38,643 nt of DNA from Borreliella garinii (GCA_020720765.1 DYOB01000014.1:1-38643), one strand, 5' to 3'; shown: positions 24,499-35,696, counted from the first letter of the stretch. The notes: generated from the letters alone by a model not told the origin. Program-made: numbers and translations.

Positions 24499-27400
24499 CT
24501 ACACCACCTCTTCTACTTCGTCGTCTTCCTGAAGGGTCTGGGCCGCTAAAGCAGCCTGGCGAGCCTTCTCTATTTCCCTTAAACGCAGAACTTCCTGGAT
24601 GTGGGAATCGAGATCCCCACCCTTTTCATCCGTTAGTTTCATGTCCTTGTAGCGTTTCATTCCAGTTCCGGCGGGAATAAGGTGACCGATGATTACGTTC
24701 TCTTTCAATCCCCGCAACTCATCGGTCTTTCCAGCTATAGCGGCGTTGGTCAGAACCTTCGTAGTCTCCTGGAAACTCGCAGCGGAAATAAAACTCTCGA
24801 TATTGACAGAAGCGCGGGTGATTCCTAAAAGCATCGGCCTGGCTACAGCCGGCTGTCCGCCTTCTTTCATAATGCGGTCGTTTTCCTTATTGAAGGAATA
24901 CTTGTCCACCTGCTGGTTGAAAATAAACTTAGTGTCACCCACTTCCTGGATTTCCACCTTGCGCATCATCTGACGGATGATGACTCCGATATGTTTGTCG
25001 TTGATACCCACACCCTGGAGCCGGTATACCCCCTGAACCTCGTTTACCAGATAAGACTGTAAGGCATTTTCCCCGAGAATTCTCAGGATATCGTGAGGAT
25101 CTTTTTCGCCTACGCAGAGGGCTTCCCCGGCTTCGGTGCGGTCGCCGTTGCGAACAAGCAATAAACGGCCAAGAGGAATCTTGTGGGGGTGTTCGGTTCC
25201 GAAATCATCGACGATAACCAAATTACGCTTGGCCTTGGAAATATTGTCAAACCTGACTATACCGCTGGCGTTCGCGAGGACCGCAATCGATTTACTTGGA
25301 TGGCGCGCTTCAAACAGACTTTCGACTTTGGGAAGTCCGCCCACGATGTCCTGGGTTTTTCCAGATTCTTTGGGCAACCTGGCGAGAATAGACCCGGCGT
25401 GGATTTTCATGTTGTCATCCACGCTGAGATAGGCACCGCCGGGAAGCACGTACTTGGCCATGATTTCGCCCATGGCGTCCAGAATGAGAATGGTAGGATC
25501 GAGGTCTTCCACGAAGTTTTCCTGGATCCTCTTTTCACTCTTATTGGTTTCCTGGTTGAGTTCCTCTTTCAAGGTTGTTCCGGGAAGAATGTCCTTGAAC
25601 TTGATGGTACCGTCCGACTCGGCAATAATCGGTTCGGCGAACTGGTCGAAGGTGGCAATTGTTTCATTGGCGGGGACGATATCGTCCAGCTGGACAAAAA
25701 GGGTCGAACCGTTTCGGATATCCACCTTTTTATCCTGGCTGATCAGCAATAGGCGTCCTTCACGGAAATGAACGAAAGCGATATGGGAAGAAACAATCTC
25801 CTCTTTCCCTCTTTTGAGCACAGGAGTCTTATCGAGAACTTTTTGTCCTTCCTCCACAAGTGGTTTGTCACCGGGCTGGAGGGTAATATCGTCAAATATT
25901 CTGGAGACTGTGAGACTTCCTTTACGGGTGAAAAGCATGTTTTTATTTTTCTGCTGTACATAGTTCCCGTGGATACCCTTGATAAGAATCGGGAATTTTA
26001 AAAGTGTACGGTTTTCTTCGGAACCCTTCGTCGCCACACCCCCGATATGGAAGGTACGCATGGTGAGCTGGGTTCCGGGCTGGCCGATACTCTGGGCTGC
26101 TATAATTCCTACAGCCTCCCCAATCTCGACTGTTCGGTTCGAAGCAAGGTTTCTTCCGTAACATTTTTGACAGACGCCGTGTTTGGACTCGCAGGTGAGA
26201 ACGGTACGGATTCGAACGGTCTCGATACCGACTTCCTCGATCTGTTCAGCGGTTATCTCGTCGATTTCCTGGTTGACGTCCACGAGAATTTCACCAGTGA
26301 TCGGGTGGCGAACCTGTTCCAGGGTAAAAAATCCGACGATTCGGTCGCTCAAGCGTTCGATAACATCCTCTCCGTCCTTAAGCGCCGTAACATCGATACC
26401 ATTGATGGTTCCGCAGTCGACTTCACTGACGACGACATCCTGGCTGATGTCAACAAGGCGCCGGGTCAGATAACCGGCGTTTGCTGTTTTTAAAGCAGTA
26501 TCCGCAAGTCCCTTACGCGCACCGTTGGTACTGATAAAGAACTCGATAACCGAGAGGCCTTCCTTGAAGTTCGAAATAATAGGGAGTTCGATAATATCTC
26601 CTGAAGGTTTACTCATCAGTCCGCGCATACCGGCTAGCTGCCTGATCTGGTTCTTGGAACCGCGCGCCCCTGAATCCGCCATCAGGTAAACAGAGTTGAA
26701 ACCCGCCTGGTCTTTCTTCAAAGTTTCCATCATTTTTGTTGTAAGTTCGTCGTTGGTTTTGGTCCAGATATCCACAATCTTGTTGTAGCGTTCGTCACCA
26801 GTGATCACACCGTCCTGGTACTGGGTTCTGATTTGTGTTTCAAGTTTCTTGGCGTGGGAAATAAGGCTGGCTTTTTCGGCAGGGATAACAATGTCAGCCA
26901 CACCGATGCTCGCCCCGAAATAGGTTGCAAAACGGAAACCCAGTTCCTTGATAAGGTCGAGAACCTTCACGGTTATGGCCCCGCCGAACTTGGAGAAAAT
27001 CCCGGCAATCAACTTTTTAAGACCGCTGTCGCCGAGGGCTTCGTTCACATAAGGTATTTCCTGGGGAAATTTTTCATTAAAAATCAGACGGCCTGGCGTG
27101 GTTGTAATCCAACCCGCTTTTGTGGGAACCTTGATCAAGGCATGGTAGGAGATGCAGCGGTTTTCTGCTGCCATAAGAACCTCATAGGTGCTGGAGTAAC
27201 TTTTTCCTTCGCCCGGGTCGCCCTTTTTCTCGCGTGTCAGATAAGAGATTCCCAAAACCATATCCTGAGAGGGAAACACGATGGGTTTTCCGTTTGCGGG
27301 GTTGAGGAGGTTATTTACTGAAAGCATCAGGGTCCAGCATTCCGCCTGGGCCGCTTGGGTCAGAGGAACGTGGACGGCCATCTGGTCACCGTCGAAGTCG

Positions 27401-28743
27401 GCGTTGAACGCATGACAGACAAGGGGGTGCAGCCGGATTGCCTTACCTTCTACAAGAACGGGTTCAAAAGCCTGGATACCTAAACGGTGGAGCGTTGGAG
27501 CACGGTTAAGCATAACGGGGTGTTCGCGTACTACCTCGTCGAGGATGGCGTAGACCTCGTCGGTCTCCTGCTCTACAAGGAGTTTAGCTTTTTTAATATT
27601 GTACACAACGTCCTTTTCAACCAATTTTTTCATAATAAAAGGCTTGAAAAGTTCGAGGGCCATCTTTGCGGGAAGGCCACACTGGTGGAGTTTGAGTTCA
27701 GGACCCACGACGATTACACTTCGGCCGGAATAGTCCACGCGTTTTCCCAGAAGGTTCTGGCGGAATCGCCCCTGTTTACCTTTAAGAAGGTCGGATAGGC
27801 TTTTTAAGGGACGGTTGCTCGCCCCTTTTACCATTTTCTTCTTTTTAGAATTGTCGAAAAGAGCATCGACAGCTTCCTGGAGCATACGTTTTTCGTTGCG
27901 GATGATGATATCGGGGGCGTTGAGGGTCATCAGGCGTTTCAACCTGTTGTTTCTGTTGATCACGCGGCGGTAAAGGTCGTTGAGGTCCGAGGTGGCAAAA
28001 CGCCCGCCGTCCAGCTGGACCATGGGTCTCAGGTCGGGGGGGATGACAGGAACCACATCCATAATCATCCACGAGGGCTTATTGCCCGAATCACGGAAAT
28101 TTTCGACGATTTCAATGCGCTTAAGGAGCCTTTTATCGACTTTCGCGCCTTTTTCGATCATCTTTGTGCGCAAAACGACGTTCAAAGCGTCCAAATCCAG
28201 GTCTTCAAGGAGGGTCCTGACAGCTTCGGCACCTATCCCGGCGCTGAAACTGCTGCCATAACGCTCCTGGGCTTCCAAGTAGTCTTCTTCGCTGAGAAGC
28301 TGCATTTTTTTCAGGTCTGTGTCACCTGCATCAGTGACGACGTATTTTTCGTAGTAGAGGATGCTCCTCAAACTTGCCATGGGAAGGTCCAAAAGCAGAC
28401 CCATACGGCTCGGAACAGAACGGTAGTACCAAATGTGGCTGACCGGGCACGCCAGTTCAATATGCCCCATGCGTTCTCGGCGAACCTTAAAGCTCGTCAC
28501 TTCCACTCCGCACCTATCGCAGATCACGCCTTTATACCGGATGCTCTTAAACTTACCGCAGAAACATTCCCAGTCCTTCGTCGTCCCGAAGATTCTTTCA
28601 CAGAAAAGACCGTCTCGTTCCGGCCTCAGGGTTCTATAGTTGATTGTTTCAGGTTTTTTAACCTCTCCGTAACTCCAAGTCCGGATCTGTTCGGGCGAAG
28701 CCAACCTGATGGTTATCGTATCAAAATCTTGTATCTCTTTCAT
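24499..28743 (-). CDS. rpoC: DNA-directed RNA polymerase subunit beta'
   Basis: 1414-aa catalytic subunit. The N-terminal zinc finger ([20 protein letters not shown]) is near residue 60, the active-site Mg-binding [14 protein letters not shown] is near 447, and the second zinc site [13 protein letters not shown] is in the C-terminal half. The bridge helix and trigger-loop region ([10 protein letters not shown]) are present. It starts 11 nt after rpoB with SD GGAGGCGG. The length is typical of bacteria without large lineage insertions. The tail ends in an acidic DDEVEEVV. Confidence 0.98.
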   Translation of the reverse strand: MKEIQDFDTITIRLASPEQIRTWSYGEVKKPETINYRTLRPERDGLFCERIFGTTKDWECFCGKFKSIRYKGVICDRCGVEVTSFKVRRERMGHIELACPVSHIWYYRSVPSRMGLLLDLPMASLRSILYYEKYVVTDAGDTDLKKMQLLSEEDYLEAQERYGSSFSAGIGAEAVRTLLEDLDLDALNVVLRTKMIEKGAKVDKRLLKRIEIVENFRDSGNKPSWMIMDVVPVIPPDLRPMVQLDGGRFATSDLNDLYRRVINRNNRLKRLMTLNAPDIIIRNEKRMLQEAVDALFDNSKKKKMVKGASNRPLKSLSDLLKGKQGRFRQNLLGKRVDYSGRSVIVVGPELKLHQCGLPAKMALELFKPFIMKKLVEKDVVYNIKKAKLLVEQETDEVYAILDEVVREHPVMLNRAPTLHRLGIQAFEPVLVEGKAIRLHPLVCHAFNADFDGDQMAVHVPLTQAAQAECWTLMLSVNNLLNPANGKPIVFPSQDMVLGISYLTREKKGDPGEGKSYSSTYEVLMAAENRCISYHALIKVPTKAGWITTTPGRLIFNEKFPQEIPYVNEALGDSGLKKLIAGIFSKFGGAITVKVLDLIKELGFRFATYFGASIGVADIVIPAEKASLISHAKKLETQIRTQYQDGVITGDERYNKIVDIWTKTNDELTTKMMETLKKDQAGFNSVYLMADSGARGSKNQIRQLAGMRGLMSKPSGDIIELPIISNFKEGLSVIEFFISTNGARKGLADTALKTANAGYLTRRLVDISQDVVVSEVDCGTINGIDVTALKDGEDVIERLSDRIVGFFTLEQVRHPITGEILVDVNQEIDEITAEQIEEVGIETVRIRTVLTCESKHGVCQKCYGRNLASNRTVEIGEAVGIIAAQSIGQPGTQLTMRTFHIGGVATKGSEENRTLLKFPILIKGIHGNYVQQKNKNMLFTRKGSLTVSRIFDDITLQPGDKPLVEEGQKVLDKTPVLKRGKEEIVSSHIAFVHFREGRLLLISQDKKVDIRNGSTLFVQLDDIVPANETIATFDQFAEPIIAESDGTIKFKDILPGTTLKEELNQETNKSEKRIQENFVEDLDPTILILDAMGEIMAKYVLPGGAYLSVDDNMKIHAGSILARLPKESGKTQDIVGGLPKVESLFEARHPSKSIAVLANASGIVRFDNISKAKRNLVIVDDFGTEHPHKIPLGRLLLVRNGDRTEAGEALCVGEKDPHDILRILGENALQSYLVNEVQGVYRLQGVGINDKHIGVIIRQMMRKVEIQEVGDTKFIFNQQVDKYSFNKENDRIMKEGGQPAVARPMLLGITRASVNIESFISAASFQETTKVLTNAAIAGKTDELRGLKENVIIGHLIPAGTGMKRYKDMKLTDEKGGDLDSHIQEVLRLREIEKARQAALAAQTLQEDDEVEEVV

Positions 28744-28754
28744 TGCTCCGCCTC

Positions 28755-31700
28755 CTAAAATTGACTGCCCTGTTTCAAGATCATTTCTTCGTCCCTCTCA
28801 GTAAGGGCTATCTGGTGTCCCTTCGAGTTATAGATGGACATATCCAATCCAAGTCCGCGCAATTCCTGTACGAGAACGTTGAAGCTCTCGGGTATGCCCA
28901 CTGAACTCGTTGCCTGACCCTTAACAATGTCTTCGTAAATTTTGGATCTACCCGACATATCATCGCTCTTGATTGTTAAAAGCTCCTGGAGGGTATTGGC
29001 AGCACCGTAGGCTTCAAGTGCCCAGACTTCCATTTCTCCAAGCCTCTGTCCGCCGAACTGGGCTTTACCGCCCAAAGGCTGTTGGGTTACGAGAGAGTAA
29101 GGTCCGGTAGAACGTGCGTGCATCTTGTCGTCCACAAGGTGGTGGAGTTTGAGAACGTACATTACTCCGACCATCACGGGGTTGATAAAGGCAACACCGG
29201 TTTTACCGTCGAAAACCGTCATCTTACAGGTTTGGGGAAATCCGGCCTCGGCGAGCTTACTTTCAATCATCTCGTTAGTAGCGCTCTGAAAAACTGGGGA
29301 AGAATATTTCTCTCCGAGCTTCCAGCCCGCAAGTCCGAGCTCGGCTTCTAAGAGCTGACCAATGTTCATTCGACTCGGAACTCCGAGGGGGTTGAGACAA
29401 ATATCCAGGGGTGTACCGTCGGCCAAATACGGCATCTCTTCGATAGGAAGGATTCTTGCGACCACACCCTTATTACCGTGGCGCCCAGCCATCTTGTCGC
29501 CCTCGCGCAGTTTGCGTTTCTTAGCAACAAGCACCTTGATCTGTTCATCCACACCCGGACTCAGGTCATCGCCCTGGCTCCGCTTGAGCCGCTGAACATC
29601 GATGACCGTTCCTTCTACGCCATGGGGAAGTCGAAGGCTCGAATCCTTTACGTCCTTGGCTTTTTCACCGAAAATTGCATTCAGGAGTTTAAACTCGGGG
29701 TTTGTTTCGGTCTCGCTTTTCGGGGTGAGCTTACCTACAAGGATGGAACCGCTACGGACGTGCGCCCCTATGCGGATGATGCCCTCTTCATCGAGGTCCT
29801 CAAGAGCTTTTTCACTGACGTTGGGGACGTCGCGAGAAATCTTCTCGGGCCCAAGTTTAGTTTCACGGATTTCCGTGGTAAATTCCTTGATGTGGATCGA
29901 GGTGAACATATCTTCTTTCACAACTCGTTCGCTTATAAGAATAGCGTCTTCGTAGTTATAACCGTTCCAGGGTACGAACCCGAGGAGTAAGTTTCGCCCC
30001 AGGGCCAGTTCGCCGTCAAATACAGCGGGACCGTCTGCCAGAACGTCGCCCTTCTCCACCCTGATTCCACGAAGAACCGTGGGTCTCTGGTGGAAACAGG
30101 TATCCTGGTTGGTTCGTGAAAACTTGGCCAGCTGGTAGATATCAAGAATTTTCGGATCCTCGTCGGAGCGTATGCGGACCTGGTCTGCAGTTACGTATTC
30201 AACCTGGCCTGCGCGCTTGGCTTTCACCATCACACCGCTGTCGTAGGCCGCTTTAAATTCCATTCCCGTCCCGACAATAGGCGGTTCGGGGAAAAGCAAG
30301 GGAACAGCCTGTCTCTGCATGTTCGAACCCATTAGGGCCCTGTTTGCGTCGTCGTGTTCCAAAAAGGGAATCATCGCCGCGCTGACAGAAACAACCTGTT
30401 TAGGGGAAACGTCCATGTACTGGACCTGGTTGGGGTCGCGGAGGTTATAGTCGCCTGCACGTCTCACACTGACGGAAGGCTCGACGAAGAAACCCTTGTC
30501 GTCCAGAGGCGCACTCGCCTGGGCAATGAAATATTTCTCCTCGTCGATAGCGGAAAGGTACTCAATCTCCCCGGTGGCCTGCCCGTGGACGACACGGCGG
30601 TAGGGGGATTCGAGAAATCCGTATTCATTTACCCGGCTGTAATTTGCGAGGCTCACGATCAGACCGATGTTCGGTCCTTCGGGGGTTTCAATGGGACACA
30701 TGCGCCCGTAATGGGTATAGTGAACGTCGCGGACTTCGAAACCTGCCCGGTCCCTGCTCAGACCTCCCGGCCCCAAGGCGTTGACGCGCCGCTTGTGGGT
30801 AAGCTCGGCTAGGGGATTGACCTGGTCCATAAACTGACTGAGCTGACTCGAACCGAAAAATTCCTTTATAGCTGCAACGATGGGTTTGATGCTCACAAGG
30901 TCCTGGGGCCTTAACGCCTCGGTATCCTTGAGATTCATCCTTTCCTTGCTGATGCGTTCCATGCGCGAAAGGGCGGTCTTCATGACGTTTGTCATAAGTT
31001 CGCCTACGCTGCGAACACGCCGGTTTCCAAGGTGGTCGATATCGTCAACTTTAGCGTCTTCATGATAAACTTTTATCAAATGAAGCATGGTCGTGATGAT
31101 GTCCTCACGGGTTAGGACGGTATCTTCAATGGGGTTTTCGTACCCGAATTTCTTGTTCAGCTTATAGCGCCCCACCCTTCCGAGGTCGTAGCGCCTGGGG
31201 TTATAGAACATATCCTGGAGATCTTGTTCCGCATCCTCGATACGCATGGGTTCTCCCGGCATCAGAACGGAGAAAACCGCGGAGAGGGCGTCGTCCTTGC
31301 TCGGCTCGTCGGTCACAAGGGCCTCTTTAGACAGCCTTGCCGACTCTTTTTCAAGACAGTTAAGGATGACTTGCGAACTCAAGTAATTGAAGCCTTCCTC
31401 TTTATTATTGGCACGGGTTTCGTCGATAACGACAACCTCGGTCACCTTATTATGCAGAAGCTCGTCTATTTCGCTCACGTGGAGTTTGGTTCCAGCCTTA
31501 AAAAGCTTTTTCTCAATACCCTCGTCATCGATCCAGACCGATTTTGCCAGGATAGCATTATTGAGCTGTTCAGCGACGTTTGCGTTACTCAGGAGCTCGA
31601 CTGTTTTTGTTTCGTAAAAATATTCAATGATTTCATCACCGCTCTCTAACCCAAGCGCCCTGAGGAACAAGGTGGCAAGAATGCGTTTTTTTCTGTCAAT

Positions 31701-32270
31701 TTTAACCCAAAGGAGCTCTTTTTTAATATCGAGCTCGAATTCAAGCCAGCTTCCTTTATTCGGAATAACTCGGCTGAGGTAGGTGGTTTTCTCTTTCGCG
31801 AAAATTACACCGGGCGAACGATAAATCTGGCTGACCACAACGCGCTCCGCGCCGTTGATAATAAAAGTTCCCCTATCGGTCATCAGGGGAAGGTCCCCCA
31901 TATAAATGTCTTTTTGACGTATTTCACCCGTTGTGGAAAAAAGCAGGTTGACCCTGGCCTTTAAACGGATGGAATAGGTCAGACCCTTATTCTTACATTC
32001 GATTTCCGAGTACGCACTCCCCGAATCTTCGAGGGTGTAACCCGAGTATTCCAAAGTCAACTCGCCGTTGGAACTGGAAATGGGAAAGGTCTCCTGGAAT
32101 GCTGATTCCAGCCCCTGATTCTTGACGGCCTCGTGTTTTTTTACATTTTCCCGCTGGAGAAAGCGTTCGTACGAGGCTAATTGTATTTCAATCAGATTCG
32201 GAAGCTCAAACACGTCCTGGTACGGTGTACCATAATATTTTCTTTCAGAAGACCCAAAACGAATTCCCAT
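28755..32270 (-). CDS. rpoB: DNA-directed RNA polymerase subunit beta, with Asn at the Rif position 531 equivalent
   Basis: 1171-aa catalytic subunit. The rifampicin pocket is clear: [20 protein letters not shown] then [12 protein letters not shown]. The residue equivalent to E. coli Ser531 is Asn (Asn497 here, codon 30780-30782), the change linked with natural rifampicin resistance in Treponema and Borrelia. Other landmarks: [33 protein letters not shown] and the [15 protein letters not shown] block. The C-terminal [11 protein letters not shown] segment, which pairs with beta', is intact. Upstream is an attenuator-like hairpin; rpoC follows at 11 nt. Confidence 0.98.
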   Translation of the reverse strand: MGIRFGSSERKYYGTPYQDVFELPNLIEIQLASYERFLQRENVKKHEAVKNQGLESAFQETFPISSSNGELTLEYSGYTLEDSGSAYSEIECKNKGLTYSIRLKARVNLLFSTTGEIRQKDIYMGDLPLMTDRGTFIINGAERVVVSQIYRSPGVIFAKEKTTYLSRVIPNKGSWLEFELDIKKELLWVKIDRKKRILATLFLRALGLESGDEIIEYFYETKTVELLSNANVAEQLNNAILAKSVWIDDEGIEKKLFKAGTKLHVSEIDELLHNKVTEVVVIDETRANNKEEGFNYLSSQVILNCLEKESARLSKEALVTDEPSKDDALSAVFSVLMPGEPMRIEDAEQDLQDMFYNPRRYDLGRVGRYKLNKKFGYENPIEDTVLTREDIITTMLHLIKVYHEDAKVDDIDHLGNRRVRSVGELMTNVMKTALSRMERISKERMNLKDTEALRPQDLVSIKPIVAAIKEFFGSSQLSQFMDQVNPLAELTHKRRVNALGPGGLSRDRAGFEVRDVHYTHYGRMCPIETPEGPNIGLIVSLANYSRVNEYGFLESPYRRVVHGQATGEIEYLSAIDEEKYFIAQASAPLDDKGFFVEPSVSVRRAGDYNLRDPNQVQYMDVSPKQVVSVSAAMIPFLEHDDANRALMGSNMQRQAVPLLFPEPPIVGTGMEFKAAYDSGVMVKAKRAGQVEYVTADQVRIRSDEDPKILDIYQLAKFSRTNQDTCFHQRPTVLRGIRVEKGDVLADGPAVFDGELALGRNLLLGFVPWNGYNYEDAILISERVVKEDMFTSIHIKEFTTEIRETKLGPEKISRDVPNVSEKALEDLDEEGIIRIGAHVRSGSILVGKLTPKSETETNPEFKLLNAIFGEKAKDVKDSSLRLPHGVEGTVIDVQRLKRSQGDDLSPGVDEQIKVLVAKKRKLREGDKMAGRHGNKGVVARILPIEEMPYLADGTPLDICLNPLGVPSRMNIGQLLEAELGLAGWKLGEKYSSPVFQSATNEMIESKLAEAGFPQTCKMTVFDGKTGVAFINPVMVGVMYVLKLHHLVDDKMHARSTGPYSLVTQQPLGGKAQFGGQRLGEMEVWALEAYGAANTLQELLTIKSDDMSGRSKIYEDIVKGQATSSVGIPESFNVLVQELRGLGLDMSIYNSKGHQIALTERDEEMILKQGSQF

Positions 32271-32283
32271 TCCTACCCCCTGT

Positions 32284-32317
32284 AAAAATCAGCCACCGAC
32301 ACCTCGATGTCGGCGGC
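32284..32317 (-). promoter_or_regulatory. Attenuator-like hairpin between rplL and rpoB
   Basis: GCCGCCGACA, loop TCGAGG, TGTCGGTGGC forms a 10-bp GC-rich stem (one G.U), then TGA and five T. It lies in the 79-nt rplL/rpoB gap, where E. coli has a partial terminator that lowers polymerase output relative to ribosomal proteins. The same role is inferred here. Confidence 0.6.
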
Positions 32318-32349
32318 CTCTTTTCTTGATTCAATCTGTAGAAGCGATC

Positions 32350-32742
32350 TTACTTGATCTCGACATCCGCACCGACATCTTTCAGCTTCTTAGCGATATC
32401 TGTGGCTTCAGCCTTAGACACACCTTCCTTCACGGCCTTTCCGCCTGCCTCAACGAGGTCCTTGGCTTCTTTAAGACCAAGTGCGGTAATCTCACGGACA
32501 ACCTTGATCACGTCGATCTTCTTTTCTCCGAAGCCCTTAAGAATGACATCGAATTCTGTCTGCTCTTCAGCTGCGGGAGCAGCTCCGCCTGCGGGGGCTG
32601 CCCCACCGGCCACTGCCATTGCCACAGGAGCAGCGGCTGTTACACCGAACTTCTCCTCCATCGCCTTGACGAGTTCACTCACTTGAAGAACCGTCATGTT
32701 ACTAATTGCTTCCAGGATTTCCTGGGTGCTTAGTGCTGCCAT
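32350..32742 (-). CDS. rplL: 50S ribosomal protein L7/L12
   Basis: 130-aa stalk protein that recruits GTPase factors. The N-terminal dimerisation helices ([20 protein letters not shown]) are followed by a Gly/Ala/Pro-rich flexible hinge near residues 38-58 and the C-terminal domain [20 protein letters not shown] to GADVEIK. GGAGGAAG lies before the ATG. It follows rplJ after 76 nt, as in the usual rplJL pair. Confidence 0.97.
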   Translation of the reverse strand: MAALSTQEILEAISNMTVLQVSELVKAMEEKFGVTAAAPVAMAVAGGAAPAGGAAPAAEEQTEFDVILKGFGEKKIDVIKVVREITALGLKEAKDLVEAGGKAVKEGVSKAEATDIAKKLKDVGADVEIK

Positions 32743-32818
32743 ATTATCTTCCTCCTTATTTTATCCAGGGATAGCAGGCCAGCTAGGAAGACTAACCCCG
32801 GTAATTTCAAAACAAAAA

Positions 32819-33346
32819 CTAAGCTTTCTGGTCCGCCACAGCCTGAAGGGTCCGGGCCAGCTTGGAGATTACCCCGCTGAGCGTTCCGGCCAACTTCTGG
32901 ACAGGCGCCTTGAGGGTGCCCATAAGTATGGAATACAGCTGCATCTTACCAGGAAGTTTCGAGTAGGATTCCACCTGGGAGGCGTTGAAAACTCCGCCTT
33001 CGATAATCCCGCCCTTCACTTCAAGCGAAGGAGCTTCCTTGACAAAATCCAGAAGCGCTTTAGCAACAGGTCCGCTTTCTTCGCGGCAGATGGCTACAGC
33101 TGTCGGCCCGGTAAGGTAGGAATCAACCTGGGGAAGTTTAAGGTCTTCAAGAACAATTCTCGTAAAGGTATTTTTTACGACCTTGTACTCGGCTCCGAGT
33201 TTCCTCAAAACACCCCTGAGGTTTGTGATTTGTTCTACGGTCAAACCACGGTAGTTGGTAAAAACATAGTCTTTTCCGGCAGAAACTTTGTTCTTCAGGA
33301 CCTTGATTGCTTCAACCTTAACAGGTTGTATCTTTTTTACTGCCAT
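32819..33346 (-). CDS. rplJ: 50S ribosomal protein L10
   Basis: 175-aa base of the L12 stalk. FTNYRGLTVEQITNLRGVLR near residue 29, EYKVVKNTFTRIVLED near 53 and LTGPTAVAI near 78 are family features; the C-terminal helix that binds L12 dimers ends the protein. It overlaps rplA by one base (TAATG) and is not preceded by its own promoter motif. Confidence 0.96.
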   Translation of the reverse strand: MAVKKIQPVKVEAIKVLKNKVSAGKDYVFTNYRGLTVEQITNLRGVLRKLGAEYKVVKNTFTRIVLEDLKLPQVDSYLTGPTAVAICREESGPVAKALLDFVKEAPSLEVKGGIIEGGVFNASQVESYSKLPGKMQLYSILMGTLKAPVQKLAGTLSGVISKLARTLQAVADQKA

Positions 33347-34038
33347 TATTTTGTCTCCTTGGTGTTCTGCCTGAAGGCAACCCGCACACCAGGTCCCATG
33401 GTCGCACTTACAGCAACGGTTTTAATAAAATCGCCCTTGAGGTCGGAAGGCCGACGTCTTTCAAGCTCGCTCATAAAAACTTTGAAGTTTTCCATGATCT
33501 TAGCCGCTTCCATACTGACCTTGCCCACCGCTAAGTGAACTACACCCGTTTTGTCGGCACGGAATTCTGTTCTACCCAGTTTGAGCTGAGCCATGGCGGA
33601 GGCGATATCCGAGGTGACGGTCTGGGTTTTCGGGTTCGGCATCAAACCTCGCCTTCCGAGGATCTGACCTAACCGGCCCACGTCTTTCATCATATCGGGG
33701 GTCGCTACGCAGACGTCGAAGTCCAGCCAACCCCCCTTGATTTTTTCAATAAGGTCGTTGTCACCCACATAAGTAGCTCCGGCTTTCAGAGCTTCTTCGG
33801 CTTTGTCGCCCTTGGCAAATACCAAGATGCGCTTTTCAGCCTGGAAACGGTGGGGAAGAACAACAGTATCGCGGACAGTGTGGCTCTTTTTCAAATTCAG
33901 CTTCACCGAGACTTCTACGGACTCGTCGAACTTGGCGAAAGCCAGGGTTTTAACAAGACCCAAGGCCTCTTCGTAAGGATAAACCTTTAAAGGATCGACC
34001 TTTTCGGCGGCGGCAATGTATTTCTTTCCGTGTTTCAT
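33346..34038 (-). CDS. rplA: 50S ribosomal protein L1
   Basis: 230-aa protein of the mobile L1 stalk, often an autogenous repressor of rplK-rpl[21 protein letters not shown] opens it, [14 protein letters not shown] near 39, [20 protein letters not shown] near 116 with [10 protein letters not shown], and [10 protein letters not shown] near the end. It overlaps rplK in ATGA. Confidence 0.98.
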   Translation of the reverse strand: MKHGKKYIAAAEKVDPLKVYPYEEALGLVKTLAFAKFDESVEVSVKLNLKKSHTVRDTVVLPHRFQAEKRILVFAKGDKAEEALKAGATYVGDNDLIEKIKGGWLDFDVCVATPDMMKDVGRLGQILGRRGLMPNPKTQTVTSDIASAMAQLKLGRTEFRADKTGVVHLAVGKVSMEAAKIMENFKVFMSELERRRPSDLKGDFIKTVAVSATMGPGVRVAFRQNTKETK

Positions 34039-34466
34039 GCGTCCACCTCCACACCCATCGAGCGGGCTGTTCCAGCAATGATCCTGATACCCGCATCCAC
34101 GTCGTTTGCAGAAATATCGGGCATCTTCAGAGTAGCGATTTCCCGCAACTTTGCGGTTGTGATTTTGCCGACCTTGACCTTGTTCGGGTTTGGCGAACCC
34201 TTATCGATACCCACAGCTTTCTTGATTAGTACAGCTGCCGGGGGTGTCTTGAGTTCAAAGGTAAACGTCTTGTCCGAGTAAATGGTGATTACGCAAGGGA
34301 TGGTCAAACCCTGCTCCATATTCCTCGTCTTGTCGTTAAACTGCTGAACGAACTGAGGCGAACTCACCCCGTGCGGTCCAAGAGCCGGACCAACGGGCGG
34401 TGCAGGGGTCGCCTTACCTGCGGGCAATTGGAGTTTTACCATTGCCGTTATCTTTTTTTTGGCCAT
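34035..34466 (-). CDS. rplK: 50S ribosomal protein L11
   Basis: 143-aa protein of the GTPase-associated centre, the thiostrepton site. [20 protein letters not shown] opens the N-terminal domain with both prolines of the thiostrepton contact. The next stretch, [18 protein letters not shown], departs from the more common GQHGVNIMEF; from memory Treponema L11 is similar. The C-terminal domain ends in [24 protein letters not shown]. It lies downstream of a leader hairpin. Confidence 0.97.
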   Translation of the reverse strand: MAKKKITAMVKLQLPAGKATPAPPVGPALGPHGVSSPQFVQQFNDKTRNMEQGLTIPCVITIYSDKTFTFELKTPPAAVLIKKAVGIDKGSPNPNKVKVGKITTAKLREIATLKMPDISANDVDAGIRIIAGTARSMGVEVDA

Positions 34467-34492
34467 ATTGGCCCTCCTAATGTGGTATTAAC

Positions 34493-34511
34493 GTCTCTTC
34501 AACGAAGAGAC
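34493..34511 (-). promoter_or_regulatory. Leader hairpin between nusG and rplK
   Basis: GTCTCTTC-GTT-GAAGAGAC, an 8-bp perfect stem, lies in the 60-nt nusG/rplK gap and is followed by AC-rich sequence, not a T-run, so it is not a terminator. A role in L1 feedback is possible by analogy with E. coli, but I cannot match the L1 site by eye. Confidence 0.35.
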
Positions 34512-34526
34512 TCCCAACCGAGAAGG

Positions 34527-35081
34527 TTAAACCTTCTCTACTTGATGAAAATCAACTTCTACAGGGGTGGCGCGTCCGAAGATGCCCACTGTGATCTTGA
34601 GTTTCTGCTTATCAGCATTCACTTCTTCGATTGCCCCTGTAAAACTAGCAAACGGACCTTCCGTAATCCTTAATTCCTCACCAACGTGGAATAAGGTCTT
34701 AACCAACATGCTGCGGTCGGCTTTTATGTCGCCGGTACGCATCAGAATGGTCTTAACCTCCTCGTTGGAGATGGGGTTGGGTTTAACGGTTCCCGAAGAG
34801 CCTACAAAACCGCTGACACCGTTGATGCGGCGGATCGGTGCGACCACTTCTTTCCAGTGCTGATCCGGCAGGTCCATTTCCACTAGGACATAACCCGGCC
34901 AAATCCTCACTTCTTTTTCAACCCGTTTTCCATCACGGTTTTCCGTGATGCGCTCCGTCGGCACTTTCACATCAAATACCGCATCCTTGAGCGTGCCGTC
35001 TTCCATCAGCATCCGGATTCCTCGCTCAACCTTTTTCTCAAACTGAGAATATGTCTGTAAAATGTACCAAGATCGTGACAC
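34527..35081 (-). CDS. nusG: Transcription termination/antitermination factor NusG
   Basis: 184-aa polymerase elongation factor that links to ribosomes through S10. [20 protein letters not shown] opens the NGN domain, with [11 protein letters not shown] near 62 and VSGFVGSSG near 91; the C-terminal KOW domain is [20 protein letters not shown] near 130. The start codon is GTG at 35081 with GGAGG 5 nt upstream, overlapping the secE stop region. Gene order secE-nusG-rplK is standard. Confidence 0.97.
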   Translation of the reverse strand: MSRSWYILQTYSQFEKKVERGIRMLMEDGTLKDAVFDVKVPTERITENRDGKRVEKEVRIWPGYVLVEMDLPDQHWKEVVAPIRRINGVSGFVGSSGTVKPNPISNEEVKTILMRTGDIKADRSMLVKTLFHVGEELRITEGPFASFTGAIEEVNADKQKLKITVGIFGRATPVEVDFHQVEKV

Positions 35082-35089
35082 TAATCCTC

Positions 35090-35269
35090 CTAGAAAATTA
35101 GATCGATGCCGCGGAGGAGCATATAATCGATAAATCCGAAAAAAAGTGCCAGTACAATTGTCGAAACGATGACGATTCTTGTCGAATCCATCACCTTGTC
35201 ACGAGAAGGCCAAACCACCTTTTTCATTTCTGAGACCACGTCGCTGAAAAAAACCTTTATCGCATTCAC
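35090..35269 (-). CDS. secE: Preprotein translocase subunit SecE (short, single-helix form)
   Basis: A 59-aa protein missed by the ORF track because it starts with GTG (35269). It reads NAIKVFFSDVVSEMKKVVWP SRDK, then one transmembrane helix (about residues 32-52, IVIVSTIVLALFFGFIDYML) and ends RGIDLIF before TAG at 35090. The amphipathic KKVVWPSRDKV motif is diagnostic. The stop overlaps the nusG Shine-Dalgarno. It lies between tRNA-Trp and nusG. Confidence 0.95.
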   Translation of the reverse strand: MNAIKVFFSDVVSEMKKVVWPSRDKVMDSTRIVIVSTIVLALFFGFIDYMLLRGIDLIF

Positions 35270-35285
35270 TGTTCACACTCCTCAT

Positions 35286-35358
35286 CAGGCCGGTAGGGAT
35301 TCGAACCCTAGACCTGCGGTTTTGGAGACCGCTGCTCTACCAACTGAGCTACCGACCT
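35286..35358 (-). tRNA. trnW: tRNA-Trp (anticodon CCA)
   Basis: 73 nt. The acceptor AGGTCGG pairs with CCGGCCT (one G.U); the anticodon arm GCGGT-CTCCAAA-ACCGC places CCA at 34-36; the T-arm contains GGTTCGAATCC. The discriminator is G and the 3' CCA is not encoded. It sits 8 nt after rpmG and 16 nt before secE, so the transcript must be processed around it. Confidence 0.96.
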
Positions 35359-35366
35359 AGTTCTAC

Positions 35367-35543
35367 CTACTTAATCTTCCCTTCACGGTGCAGGGTATAT
35401 TTCCGGAGTTTGGGGCAAAACTTCATCAACTCCAACTTATCCGGATGGTTCTTCCTATTTTTTGTCGTCGTATAGTTACGCAATCCCGTCTCCGTGCAGA
35501 CAAGAGCAATCAATTCTACCGACCCTTTCGATTTCTTCGCCAT
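35367..35543 (-). CDS. rpmG: 50S ribosomal protein L33, half-degenerate zinc ribbon
   Basis: A 58-aa protein not in the ORF track. [20 protein letters not shown] opens it, then [20 protein letters not shown] and [16 protein letters not shown]. The zinc form of L33 has two CxxC pairs; here each pair has kept one Cys (Cys16 then Thr19; Cys43 then Leu46), intermediate between zinc and zinc-free forms. SD GAGGAG. It lies between two tRNA genes. Confidence 0.95.
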   Translation of the reverse strand: MAKKSKGSVELIALVCTETGLRNYTTTKNRKNHPDKLELMKFCPKLRKYTLHREGKIK

Positions 35544-35564
35544 AAACTACTCCTCAAAAATACG

Positions 35565-35637
35565 AGCCCTCGACCGGACTTGAACCGGTGACCCCCACCT
35601 TACCATGGTGGTGCTCTACCAACTGAGCTACAAGGGC
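35565..35637 (-). tRNA. trnT: tRNA-Thr (anticodon GGT)
   Basis: 73 nt. The acceptor GCCCTTG pairs with CGAGGGC (one G.U); the anticodon arm CCACC-ATGGTAA-GGTGG places GGT at 34-36; the T-arm has GGTTCAAGTCC. The discriminator is T and CCA is not encoded. It is the first element behind the promoter at 35668-35696 and is followed by rpmG. Confidence 0.95.
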
Positions 35638-35667
35638 ATAATACTCCCATAGAAAATTCGGTAGGGT

Positions 35668-35696
35668 ACTATAACTGAAGCGTTACAACGTGTCAA
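35668..35696 (-). promoter_or_regulatory. Near-consensus sigma70 promoter for the tRNA-Thr to rpoC transcript
   Basis: TTGACA (35696-35691), exactly 17 nt, then TATAGT (35673-35668). It matches the consensus at 11 of 12 positions and lies about 30 nt before tRNA-Thr. It is the only strong promoter seen upstream of the secE-nusG-rplKAJL-rpoBC run. Confidence 0.85.
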
